A stretch of 14,879 bases of DNA. Source: an uncultured Mollicutes bacterium. Lineage in GTDB: Bacteria > Bacillota_I > Bacilli_A > RF39 > UBA660. This document shows, one piece after another, positions 1-6,228 of this stretch; positions within the stretch are counted from its first letter, which is position 1, and each line of letters opens with the position of its first letter. Both the position numbers and the translations under genes were made by a program. Where the stretch lies: contig USTO01000013.1 of NCBI GenBank assembly GCA_900557675.1, forward strand, positions 1-14,879, given 5' to 3'. Under the pieces are notes generated by a model. That model saw only the letters and a list, made by a program, of their open reading frames with translations, was not told the origin of the DNA and made no database searches.

Positions 1-2
1 GG

Positions 3-341
3 GATTTGCTTACACGGGATAATGGGGAATTTAATGATACGTACTATGAGGTTATGGGTGAGATTGAGGCGAGTAGTAGTGATATGGATGTACTTATGGA
101 TAGTACTAGTATTAATAATAATTTACAGGGTGTTATTAAGAGTGTGGTTAATTATAGGTTAGATGGGGGTAGTCGTATTAGTAATGATAGGTTATATGAG
201 CTTATTTTAGATGGGGTTAATAATACGGATATTGATGCGGATCTTAGGGCAAGGATTATTAATAAATCGAGGGTATATATTGGGGATATTTCTGACTTTT
301 TATATAGTACTCCTGTTAGGGTAATAGAGGGGAAGAAATGA
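3..341 (+). CDS. Unrecognised protein, 3' part only (gene begins before the window)
   Basis: The frame is open from the first bases of the window to a TGA at 339-341, so I read this as the C-terminal 112 residues of a longer gene; the TTG at position 6 is unlikely to be its real start. The visible part is hydrophilic, rich in Ser, Asn and Asp, with no membrane segment, no cysteines and no catalytic motif that I recognise. Its stop overlaps the start of the next gene (ATGA at 338-341), so the two are translationally coupled. The next gene is a small membrane protein, which may mean this is a soluble or extracytoplasmic partner, but that is inference. No family assigned. Confidence 0.7.
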   Translation, partial: DLLTRDNGEFNDTYYEVMGEIEASSSDMDVLMDSTSINNNLQGVIKSVVNYRLDGGSRISNDRLYELILDGVNNTDIDADLRARIINKSRVYIGDISDFLYSTPVRVIEGKK

Positions 342-640
342 TATTTTTATTTGGTGTTATTTTGTTTTTTCTTTCTTATTTTTTGTATAGGTTAGTTAGG
401 GATGGGGGCTTATTTTTTATGATACTTGGTATTAGTGTTATTCTTATGGGGTTTTGTTCTTTTTTGGGAGGAGTTATTTTGGATTGGGTTATTAGGAATA
501 GGGTTTTGGATATTAATGTTAGTGTTATTACGGGATATGTTCTTGATAAGTTTTTAGTATACACTATGTGGTTAGGTATTATGGGGATGGTGATATTTGG
601 AATGGGGTTAATTATAAGGTTTATTTATGAGAAAAGATGA
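338..640 (+). CDS. Small three-helix membrane protein, unknown function
   Basis: The product is a 100-residue, very hydrophobic protein with three likely membrane segments, at about residues 3-17, 24-50 and 73-94, and a short basic C-terminus (IYEKR). The start ATG overlaps the upstream stop codon (ATGA at 338-341), which indicates coupling to the preceding gene. The purine-rich run just before it (about 328-337) can act as ribosome binding site. The gene ends with TGA at 638-640, one base before the first copy of the palindromic repeat, and I see no ordinary T-tailed terminator after it. Strong G/T bias matches the core genes of the window. I do not recognise a family. Confidence 0.7.
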   Translation: MIFLFGVILFFLSYFLYRLVRDGGLFFMILGISVILMGFCSFLGGVILDWVIRNRVLDINVSVITGYVLDKFLVYTMWLGIMGMVIFGMGLIIRFIYEKR

Positions 641-641
641 G

Positions 642-684
642 ATTCTATTCCCCAAAATTAAAAAAATTTCATTTTTGGGGAATA
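642..684 (+). repeat. 43-base palindromic repeat, upstream copy
   Basis: Bases 642-684 are identical to 1972-2014. Within the repeat, the arms TATTCCCCAAAA (646-657) and TTTTGGGGAATA (673-684) are perfect reverse complements over 12 bases, and weaker pairing continues inward (659 with 671; 661-663 with 667-669). There is no T-run after either strand's stem, so it does not look like an intrinsic terminator. It lies immediately upstream of the -10 box of the ATPase gene and covers the expected -35 position, which would suit an operator. Its exact duplication on the far side of the gene also suits an end repeat of a mobile or recombining unit. Confidence 0.9.
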
Positions 685-688
685 AATG

Positions 689-697
689 TGGTATAAT
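689..697 (+). promoter_or_regulatory. Extended -10 promoter for the first DUF4143 ATPase gene
   Basis: TGGTATAAT at 689-697 is a perfect TATAAT box with the TG extension. The -35 position at 17-base spacing (669-674) falls inside the palindrome and has only weak similarity to TTGACA, so this would be an extended -10 promoter. Transcription would start near 704, and AGGGAGGGG at 708-716 is the ribosome binding site. This also argues against translation from the ATG at 686, which would precede the transcript. Confidence 0.65.
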
Positions 698-721
698 GGT
701 AGTATAAAGGGAGGGGATAAT

Positions 722-1912
722 ATGAAGATTATCGAAAGAAAATATTTACAGGAACTTATTGATGTTATGTATACGCCTGACATAAAGGTTATAACTGGTG
801 TTAGAAGAAGTGGGAAGTCCAAACTATTGGAACAGTTTCAGGAATATGTAATTAATAATGTTCGTGATGCTAATGTAATTAGTATTAATTATAATTCACT
901 TGATTATGAAGAATATATGGAATATCATAAGTTAAATGATTATGTTAAGGAAAGATATCGTGCTGAAAAGAGGAATTTTGTTCTTATTGATGAAGTTCAG
1001 ATGTGTGCTGGGTTTGAGAAAACTATTAATAGTTTACATAGTTCGGGAAATTTTGATATTTATATTACGGGGTCTAATGCTTTTTTGCTTAGTAGTGATT
1101 TGTCTACATTGTTTACGGGTAGGACTTATGAAATTGAGGTTTATCCTTTTTCGTTAAAGGAATATATGGTTTATAATGATTATGATGATAGTGAACAAGC
1201 TTTTAAAAGGTATGTTTTAGAAGGTGGTATGGCAGGATCTTATTTATATAATGATAATATTAAAAAATATAATTATTTGAAAGATGTTTATGATACTTTA
1301 ATATTAAGAGATATTAAACAAAAATATAAAATTAGAAATAATGATCTTTTGCTTTCGTTAAGTGACTATTTAATGGATAATATATCTAATTTAACGTCAT
1401 CTCGCAGTATAGAAAAGCAGTATTTGAAAAATGGTGTTAAGTTTGATCATAAAACGATTAATAATTATATGAATTATTTTTGTTATGCGTTTGCTTTTTA
1501 TAGAGTAAGGAGATATGATATTCAGGGGAAAAAGTATTTGTCAGCTCAAGATAAATATTATATAGTAGACCAAGCTTTTAAGTATGCCAAAATTGGTACT
1601 AAAAATATGAATTATGGAAGAATATATGAGAATTTGGTTGCTATTGAACTCTTAAGAAGGGGTTATGAGATTTATGTTGGAATTCTTTATAATAAGGAAA
1701 TTGATTTTGTTGCGATAAGACAAAATGAAAAGATATATATTCAGGTATCTGATAATATTGAGGAACAGAAGACATTTGATAGAGAAGTTGAGCCACTGCT
1801 TAGGATTAATGATGCTTATCCTAAAATTTTGATTGCTAATACAAAACATGATACTTATCAGTATGAGGGTATTTCGATAATTGATATTAGTAGATGGTTA
1901 ATTAGTGAATAA
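722..1912 (+). CDS. AAA family ATPase with C-terminal DUF4143 (PD-(D/E)XK-like) domain, copy 1
   Basis: The product is a 396-residue P-loop ATPase. Walker A is GVRRSGKS (residues 26-33), Walker B is FVLIDEVQ (86-93), and a sensor-like YITGSNA lies at 114-120, followed by the family's typical GRTYEIEVYPFSLKEY (133-148). The C-terminal half matches DUF4143: GRIYENLVAIEL (299-310), then EIDF (326-329) and YIQVS (339-343), laid out like the acidic and Q/K positions of a PD-(D/E)XK nuclease fold, though the usual final Lys is not evident. I chose ATG 722 because AGGGAGGGG (708-716) precedes it at good spacing; an in-frame ATG at 686 has no such site and lies upstream of the predicted transcript start. 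The gene has its own promoter and terminator and is bracketed by identical palindromes. The family is widespread in bacteria and archaea, and its biological role is not established. A shorter homologue-like gene lies at 8687. Confidence 0.9.
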   Translation: MKIIERKYLQELIDVMYTPDIKVITGVRRSGKSKLLEQFQEYVINNVRDANVISINYNSLDYEEYMEYHKLNDYVKERYRAEKRNFVLIDEVQMCAGFEKTINSLHSSGNFDIYITGSNAFLLSSDLSTLFTGRTYEIEVYPFSLKEYMVYNDYDDSEQAFKRYVLEGGMAGSYLYNDNIKKYNYLKDVYDTLILRDIKQKYKIRNNDLLLSLSDYLMDNISNLTSSRSIEKQYLKNGVKFDHKTINNYMNYFCYAFAFYRVRRYDIQGKKYLSAQDKYYIVDQAFKYAKIGTKNMNYGRIYENLVAIELLRRGYEIYVGILYNKEIDFVAIRQNEKIYIQVSDNIEEQKTFDREVEPLLRINDAYPKILIANTKHDTYQYEGISIIDISRWLISE

Positions 1913-1933
1913 ATTTTTTAATTTATTCTTTTT
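1907..1933 (+). terminator. Intrinsic terminator overlapping the stop codon of ATPase 1
   Basis: GAATAAATT (1907-1915) pairs perfectly with AATTTATTC (1920-1928) around a TTTT loop, and five Ts follow at 1929-1933. The TAA stop (1910-1912) lies in the left arm. The stem is AT-rich, so efficiency is uncertain, but the layout matches other terminators in this window. Confidence 0.6.
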
Positions 1934-1971
1934 CTGTTGCGATATAAATTTTTGCTATATGTATTAATGGT

Positions 1972-2014
1972 ATTCTATTCCCCAAAATTAAAAAAATTTC
2001 ATTTTTGGGGAATA
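1972..2014 (+). repeat. 43-base palindromic repeat, downstream copy
   Basis: This copy is identical base for base to 642-684 (offset 1330). Identity stops abruptly at both edges: base 641 is G against T at 1971, and 685 is A against G at 2015. Because each copy is a near-palindrome, the pair acts both as direct and as inverted repeats around the ATPase gene. It lies beyond the gene's terminator, so it is not needed to end transcription. Confidence 0.9.
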
Positions 2015-2031
2015 GGGATTGGGATTAGGGG
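2007..2031 (+). other. Possible G-quadruplex motif abutting the downstream palindrome
   Basis: There are four G-runs of 4, 3, 3 and 4 bases (2007-2010, 2015-2017, 2021-2023, 2028-2031), separated by loops AATA, ATT and ATTA. This meets the usual definition of an intramolecular G-quadruplex motif (at least three Gs per run, loops of 1-7). The first run belongs to the right arm of the palindrome, so quadruplex and hairpin would compete. No matching motif follows the upstream copy. Confidence 0.5.
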
Positions 2032-2345
2032 TATGTAAATGTGCTATTATTTGCATTAAGATGGATAATTCTTAATTTTTGTTTCTCGTTTCATCTGAGA
2101 GTGGTATACAATTGTTTGGGAATTACCTAATTGTATTATATTTGTTCTATATAATTGCTTTAAAATTAAGAAAAATATGGTTTTGGGGGTAAAAAATACA
2201 CTTTTACGATATTTTAGAGGGTTTTTTGTATAATAATTATGGAATTTTGATATATATAAATATAGTAAAAAAATAATAAATTTAGATAATACTATTCTTA
2301 AAGTATGTTAGTTATTAAAATAATTAATACAAATAAGAAAATGTG
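2032..2345. other. Non-coding AT-rich spacer before the envelope operon
   Basis: I see no gene here. The stretch holds one weak inverted repeat (ATACAATT at 2106-2113 with AATTGTAT at 2129-2136, no T-tail) and an isolated TATAAT at 2229-2234 without a convincing -35 box. No known riboswitch or tRNA is recognisable. The promoter of the downstream operon begins at its end. Confidence 0.5.
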
Positions 2346-2354
2346 TGTTATAAT
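2346..2354 (+). promoter_or_regulatory. Extended -10 promoter of the envelope operon
   Basis: TGTTATAAT at 2346-2354 is a TG-extended perfect -10 box; the -35 position at 17-base spacing (2326-2331, AATACA) is poor. The ribosome binding site AGAAGGAGGG (2375-2384) and ATG at 2390 follow at suitable distances. The downstream context TATAATGGTA matches that of the ATPase 1 promoter. Confidence 0.6.
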
Positions 2355-2389
2355 GGTAATTGAGGTAATGTGCTAGAAGGAGGGTATAT

Positions 2390-3646
2390 ATGAAGAAGGG
2401 TCATAAGAAAAGTAGAATTCATTATGGTAGGCTTTTGGTTCTTATTATAGTGATTGTGGCATCTTTTATTGCTGCCGACAAGTTTTTTCTTAAGAGTGTA
2501 GATAGTAAAAAGGAAACTAGTCTTATTATGAGTAAGTTTGTGGGCAAGGATGAGGATTATTTGGATAAGTTTAAGAAGATTTCTTTTGATAGGGTATATA
2601 AGTATGATGATGATTTTCCTAAGGGGAAAGTTATATCACAGAGTGTTCCCGAGGGTACGGAGTATAAGGCAGGGATGAGTGTTTCGGTTGTGATTAGTCT
2701 TGGTAAAGTGGACAAACAGAAGTTTACAGAGGATGGTATTAATGAACTGGGAAGGGTGCCTATTATGATGTATCATGGTATAGAGGATGTTAGTGATAAT
2801 AAGTATGTGGGTGGTAATATTGATAGGGATGGTTATAATAGGACAGCAGATGCTTTTCGTAAGGACTTGGAGTTTTATTATTCTAAGGGATACCGTATGG
2901 TTAGGTTAGTGGACTACGTCAATGGTAAGATAGATGTTTCTTATGGTAAGAGTCCTTTGGTTCTTACTTTTGATGATGGTAATAGTAATAATATTAGGGT
3001 TACAGGACTTGATAGCAATGGGGACATTGTGATTGATCCTAATAGTGCGGTTGGTATTTTAGAGGAGTTTAAGAAGAAGTACAAGGATTTTAATGTTACG
3101 GCAACGTTCTTTGTTAATGATAGTTTATTTAATCAACCTGAGTATGATGAGAAAATTCTTAAATGGTTAGTTAATAATGGGTATGATGTTGGTAATCATA
3201 CGAAGGGTCATACTAATTTTACGAAAGTTGATATAGAGAAAACGCAAGAGGTTGTTGCGGATGTTTATAAGAGGTTAGATGATATTATTCCTAAGCGTTA
3301 TGTTAAGATAGTGGCTCTTCCTTTTGGTAGTCCTTATAATAAGAATCATTCTAATTTTCCGTATATTCTAAGGGGTAGTTATGATGGTTATTCTTATGAA
3401 ACGGAGAGTGCTCTTAGAGTGGGATGGGAGCCTGAAGTTAGTCCTTTTGATAAGGACTTTGATAAGACTTTTTTAAAGAGGTGTCGTGCTTATGATAATA
3501 ATGGTAAGGACTTTGATATTGAGTATGTTTTTAATATGCTAGATAATAAGAGGTATATTAGTGATGGTGTTATAAGCACAGTAGTGGCCCCTGAAGGGCA
3601 AAAAAATAAAATGGGCGATACGAAGCTTGATGTCGTCTACTATTAG
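2390..3646 (+). CDS. Membrane-anchored PASTA-polysaccharide deacetylase
   Basis: The product is a 418-residue probable extracytoplasmic NodB-type (CE4) deacetylase. Residues 1-13 are basic and 14-29 form one membrane anchor. Residues about 44-105 look like a single PASTA domain (the part around GKVISQSVPEGT is typical). The catalytic part starts near MMYHG (126-130), with motif 1 TFDDG (193-197) keeping both aspartates, the metal-binding HTKGH (270-274) and LPFGSPY (310-316) as a motif-3 equivalent. Family knowledge points to removal of acetyl groups from a wall polysaccharide, probably peptidoglycan given the PASTA module; substrate is inferred. The start is well supported by AGAAGGAGGG six bases upstream. 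It is the first gene of an operon that continues into a prepilin-like gene, whose ribosome binding site overlaps this stop. Insertion-like residues between TFDDG and the helix after it (about 202-217) are longer than in simple deacetylases. Confidence 0.88.
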   Translation: MKKGHKKSRIHYGRLLVLIIVIVASFIAADKFFLKSVDSKKETSLIMSKFVGKDEDYLDKFKKISFDRVYKYDDDFPKGKVISQSVPEGTEYKAGMSVSVVISLGKVDKQKFTEDGINELGRVPIMMYHGIEDVSDNKYVGGNIDRDGYNRTADAFRKDLEFYYSKGYRMVRLVDYVNGKIDVSYGKSPLVLTFDDGNSNNIRVTGLDSNGDIVIDPNSAVGILEEFKKKYKDFNVTATFFVNDSLFNQPEYDEKILKWLVNNGYDVGNHTKGHTNFTKVDIEKTQEVVADVYKRLDDIIPKRYVKIVALPFGSPYNKNHSNFPYILRGSYDGYSYETESALRVGWEPEVSPFDKDFDKTFLKRCRAYDNNGKDFDIEYVFNMLDNKRYISDGVISTVVAPEGQKNKMGDTKLDVVYY

Positions 3647-3655
3647 GAGGATTTT

Positions 3656-4141
3656 ATGAAAAGGCTGAATAATCGGGGGTTTGCGATTACGGCGGTATTG
3701 TATGGACTTCTTATTTTGTTTCTGCTTCTTTTTCTGGGAATGATTAGGATTCTTAATACGGAAAGGAAGAGGATGGAGAAGATTAGCGACGAAATTGACA
3801 AGAGTATTGTTAATATGGAGAAGATTGATATTAATAGTGGTAATGAGATTAGTGAAGGGGGTATTTATGTTACTCCTTATAGGGGTAAGTATGTGTTTAA
3901 AATTAATGGTGATACATTGAAAGAGTATTATATGTATTTGCCTATATATTCTATTGTGAGTATAAGTGAGGGGAAAATTAAGGTTACTAGTGGTACTAGT
4001 CAGAGTGAAATTGCTGATAGTAGTTTTCTTGCTAATGGTAAGTTAATTTGTGATAGTGGTTCTAATCAGACTAATAGTGGTATTACTAGTATTACTATTA
4101 CGGGTGTATATACATCAGTTAGAAAGAATGATACACCATAA
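3656..4141 (+). CDS. Prepilin-like secreted or anchored protein
   Basis: The product is a 161-residue protein whose N-terminus has the form of a type IV prepilin leader: a short basic peptide ending in Arg-Gly (residues 7-8), then FAITAVLYG and a hydrophobic helix to about residue 30, followed by a charged amphipathic stretch (31-55) and a small polar, beta-like domain rich in Ser, Thr and Gly. A prepilin peptidase would be expected to cut after Gly8. The glutamate normally at position +5 of the mature pilin is absent (Ala here), so it is an atypical pilin or a pseudopilin-like anchor rather than a classical major pilin. The ribosome binding site TAGGAGGA (3644-3651) overlaps the stop of the deacetylase gene. 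No pilus assembly gene is in the window. Confidence 0.65.
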   Translation: MKRLNNRGFAITAVLYGLLILFLLLFLGMIRILNTERKRMEKISDEIDKSIVNMEKIDINSGNEISEGGIYVTPYRGKYVFKINGDTLKEYYMYLPIYSIVSISEGKIKVTSGTSQSEIADSSFLANGKLICDSGSNQTNSGITSITITGVYTSVRKNDTP

Positions 4142-4154
4142 TGAGGAGGAAAAT

Positions 4155-4601
4155 ATGAAGAAGAATATTATTATAGAAGAAAATGGTAAGGTAAGGGGGT
4201 TAGATAGTAAACCAAAGCATCCGATAGTTGAATTTATTATATGTATACTTTGTTATAGTTTAATACTGGCTTTGGTATCTTGTTTATTTGATAGTTTTTA
4301 TCTTAATTTGAATAATTTTGGTATATATGCTGTTATTGCTAGTATTATTATTTATGTTCTTGATTTAACTATTAAGCCTATACTGGTATTGCTTACTCTT
4401 CCTATTACTTATCTTAGTTATGGACTTTTTTATCCTATTGTTAATGTGCTTATTTTATATATTACTAGTTTCTTTTTGGGAGATCAGTTTGTTATAAGGG
4501 GATTTTGGGGTCCTTTTATGGCTAGTATAGTGATATCAGTACTTAAAATTACATTAGATAAGCTAGTTATTAAGCCTATAGTGGGTGAAAAGAGTGCCTA
4601 G
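4155..4601 (+). CDS. YvlD-type phage-holin-family membrane protein
   Basis: The product is a 148-residue integral membrane protein resembling the YvlD / phage holin 4 superfamily (COG1950). It has a polar N-terminus (1-24) and about four membrane segments (roughly 26-46, 57-77, 82-112, 119-138), with the characteristic run around LDLTIKPILVLLTLPIT (79-95). Despite the family name, these chromosomal proteins are not known to be lysis proteins; function is unknown. I chose ATG 4155 because GAGGAGG (4143-4149) lies directly upstream; a longer in-frame reading from 4050 would overlap the pilin gene and has no such support. Its end overlaps the lgt start by 17 bases. In Bacillus subtilis yvlD also lies next to lgt, with hprK in between; hprK is absent here. 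Confidence 0.8.
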   Translation: MKKNIIIEENGKVRGLDSKPKHPIVEFIICILCYSLILALVSCLFDSFYLNLNNFGIYAVIASIIIYVLDLTIKPILVLLTLPITYLSYGLFYPIVNVLILYITSFFLGDQFVIRGFWGPFMASIVISVLKITLDKLVIKPIVGEKSA

Positions 4602-5379
4602 GATTTTATTTAGTATAGGTAGTTTTAATATTTATTATTATTCTATTTTTATTCTAAGTGCTATTCTTATTGCTATTTTCTTTGGTAATAGGGAATTTAA
4701 TAGGCTGGGGTATCCGAAGGGGTTTGTTATGGATATTATAATAGAGGTTATACTTAGTGCTATAATTGGTGCAAGGCTTTATTATGTTTTATTTAACTGG
4801 GAATATTATATTAGTAATCCTTTGGATATTTTAATGGTATGGAATGGGGGCCTTGCTATTTATGGTGGTATTATTGGGGGAGTGGCTTCTTTATTTTATC
4901 AGTGTAAGAAAAGGGGTGTTAGTTTTCTTAAGGCTTTAGATGTTTTGGCTCCTTTTCTTATACTGGGTCAGGCTATTGGTAGATGGGGGAACTTTTTTAA
5001 TGGTGAGGCTTATGGGAAGATTACTTCGTTAGAGAGTTTGCGTAGTTTACATATTCCGGAATTTATTATTAGGGGAATGTATATTAATGGTGTTTATTAT
5101 GAGCCTACTTTCTTATATGAGAGTTTATGGTGCCTGCTAGGGTTTGTGATTTTACTTTTGATAAGGAAATTTTATAAATGCAAGAAAATTGGTTTTATGA
5201 CAGGGATTTATTTTGTTGTTTATCCAATGGGGAGGTTCTTTATAGAGGCTCATCGTAGTGATAGTCTTTATATTGGTTCTTATAGGGTTAGCATGTTATT
5301 ATCAGTAGTTTTAATTATACTGGGAATAGTGCTTATAGTTACGAGTAGGAAGAGAGGTAGATACTGTGAAGAAGTATAG
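4585..5379 (+). CDS. lgt: Prolipoprotein diacylglyceryl transferase
   Basis: Lgt moves a diacylglyceryl group from phosphatidylglycerol to the lipobox cysteine of prolipoproteins at the membrane. The product is 264 residues with about seven hydrophobic segments. The family signature is clear: GGLAIYGGIIGG (88-99), then GQAIGRWGNFFNGEAYG (128-144), including the conserved Arg and Asn, and GRFFIEAHRSDSL (216-228) near the C-terminus. The start is uncertain: GTG 4585 overlaps the upstream gene by 17 bases and GTG 4594 is an in-frame alternative; neither has a strong ribosome binding site, so coupling to the upstream gene is likely. The end overlaps trxB by 14 bases. Confidence 0.93.
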   Translation: MKRVPRILFSIGSFNIYYYSIFILSAILIAIFFGNREFNRLGYPKGFVMDIIIEVILSAIIGARLYYVLFNWEYYISNPLDILMVWNGGLAIYGGIIGGVASLFYQCKKRGVSFLKALDVLAPFLILGQAIGRWGNFFNGEAYGKITSLESLRSLHIPEFIIRGMYINGVYYEPTFLYESLWCLLGFVILLLIRKFYKCKKIGFMTGIYFVVYPMGRFFIEAHRSDSLYIGSYRVSMLLSVVLIILGIVLIVTSRKRGRYCEEV

Positions 5380-6226
5380 TGTGGTTATTGTTGGCTCGGG
5401 TATTGCGGGTATGACAAGTGCTATTTATTTAACAAGAGCTGGAGTTAAGAGTTGTATTATTGAGGATGATGCTCCTGGGGGACAACTTAATAGGAGTTAT
5501 ATTATAGAGAATTACCCTGGGTATGAGGGAATAAGGGGACCTGAACTTGCGGAAAATATTTATAAGCAAGTACAGAACTTAGATGTAGAGTATATTTATG
5601 ATAGTATTAAAGGGGTAGATATGGATAATAATATAGTGCATTTAGATGATGATGATATTGGTTATGATTATTTAATTATTGCCACGGGTAGGAGACCAAG
5701 GAAACTTCCTTTTGATGTTAGTAATTTTATTAGTTATTGTGGAATATGTGATGGGGCTTTATATAAGGGTAAGGATGTTATGGTTGTTGGTAGCGGTAAT
5801 AGTAGTTTAGAGGATAGTTTATATTTATCTAATATATGTAAGAGTGTTACTACGGTACTTAGAGGAGATAGATTCAAGGGAGAAGAGAAACTGATAGAGG
5901 AAGTAAATGCTAGAAATAATATATTAGTTCGTTATAACAGCCCCCTTAGGGCAATTTATGAAAAAGAAGATGGTCTAGAAGTGGAATTTACGGATACTAA
6001 AATTTTTGTAAATGGTCTTTTTGTCTGTATTGGGAGTGTTCCTAATAGTGAACTTTTTATGGTAGATAAGAAGGATGGATACATCGTAGTAGATAAGAAT
6101 ATGAGGACAAATCGGGATAATGTTTATGCGATTGGGGATGTTATTTTAAAGGATTATTATCAACTTACTACGGCCACGGGTGAGGCCACGATTGCAGCTA
6201 GTGAGATAGTAAGGAGGAGGGGATAG
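5366..6226 (+). CDS. trxB: Thioredoxin reductase-like flavoprotein with altered NADPH motif
   Basis: The product is a 286-residue, two-domain flavoprotein of the thioredoxin reductase family. The FAD-binding GSGIAGMTSAIYL lies at 10-22, the redox pair CGIC at 125-128 followed by DGA, the second nucleotide-binding motif GSGNSS at 142-147, and the C-terminal FAD motif AIGD at 255-258. It would pass electrons from a nicotinamide cofactor through FAD and the CxxC pair to thioredoxin. The part that in E. coli reads HRRDGFR reads LRGDRFK here (165-171), so one of the two arginines that contact the NADPH 2'-phosphate is lost and a third is Lys; it may prefer NADH or another donor. It is slightly shorter than the usual 305-320 residues. 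The start is GTG 5366 with AGAGAGG (5351-5357) upstream, inside the end of lgt. Confidence 0.88.
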   Translation: MKKYSVVIVGSGIAGMTSAIYLTRAGVKSCIIEDDAPGGQLNRSYIIENYPGYEGIRGPELAENIYKQVQNLDVEYIYDSIKGVDMDNNIVHLDDDDIGYDYLIIATGRRPRKLPFDVSNFISYCGICDGALYKGKDVMVVGSGNSSLEDSLYLSNICKSVTTVLRGDRFKGEEKLIEEVNARNNILVRYNSPLRAIYEKEDGLEVEFTDTKIFVNGLFVCIGSVPNSELFMVDKKDGYIVVDKNMRTNRDNVYAIGDVILKDYYQLTTATGEATIAASEIVRRRG

Positions 6227-6228
6227 GT

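Noticed and set aside
642..684. Reading the palindrome as the intrinsic terminator of the upstream two-gene operon
   Set aside because: No T-run follows the stem on either strand, and an identical copy lies beyond another gene that already has its own terminator. Some effect on transcription is not excluded.
686..721. Longer start for ATPase 1 at ATG 686
   Set aside because: It lacks a ribosome binding site and lies upstream of the likely transcript start; ATG 722 has AGGGAGGGG at the right distance.
4050..4154. Longer start for the YvlD-like gene inside the prepilin-like gene
   Set aside because: The extra residues are a frame-shifted reading of the pilin gene; ATG 4155 has a strong GAGGAGG site and gives the family's normal N-terminus.
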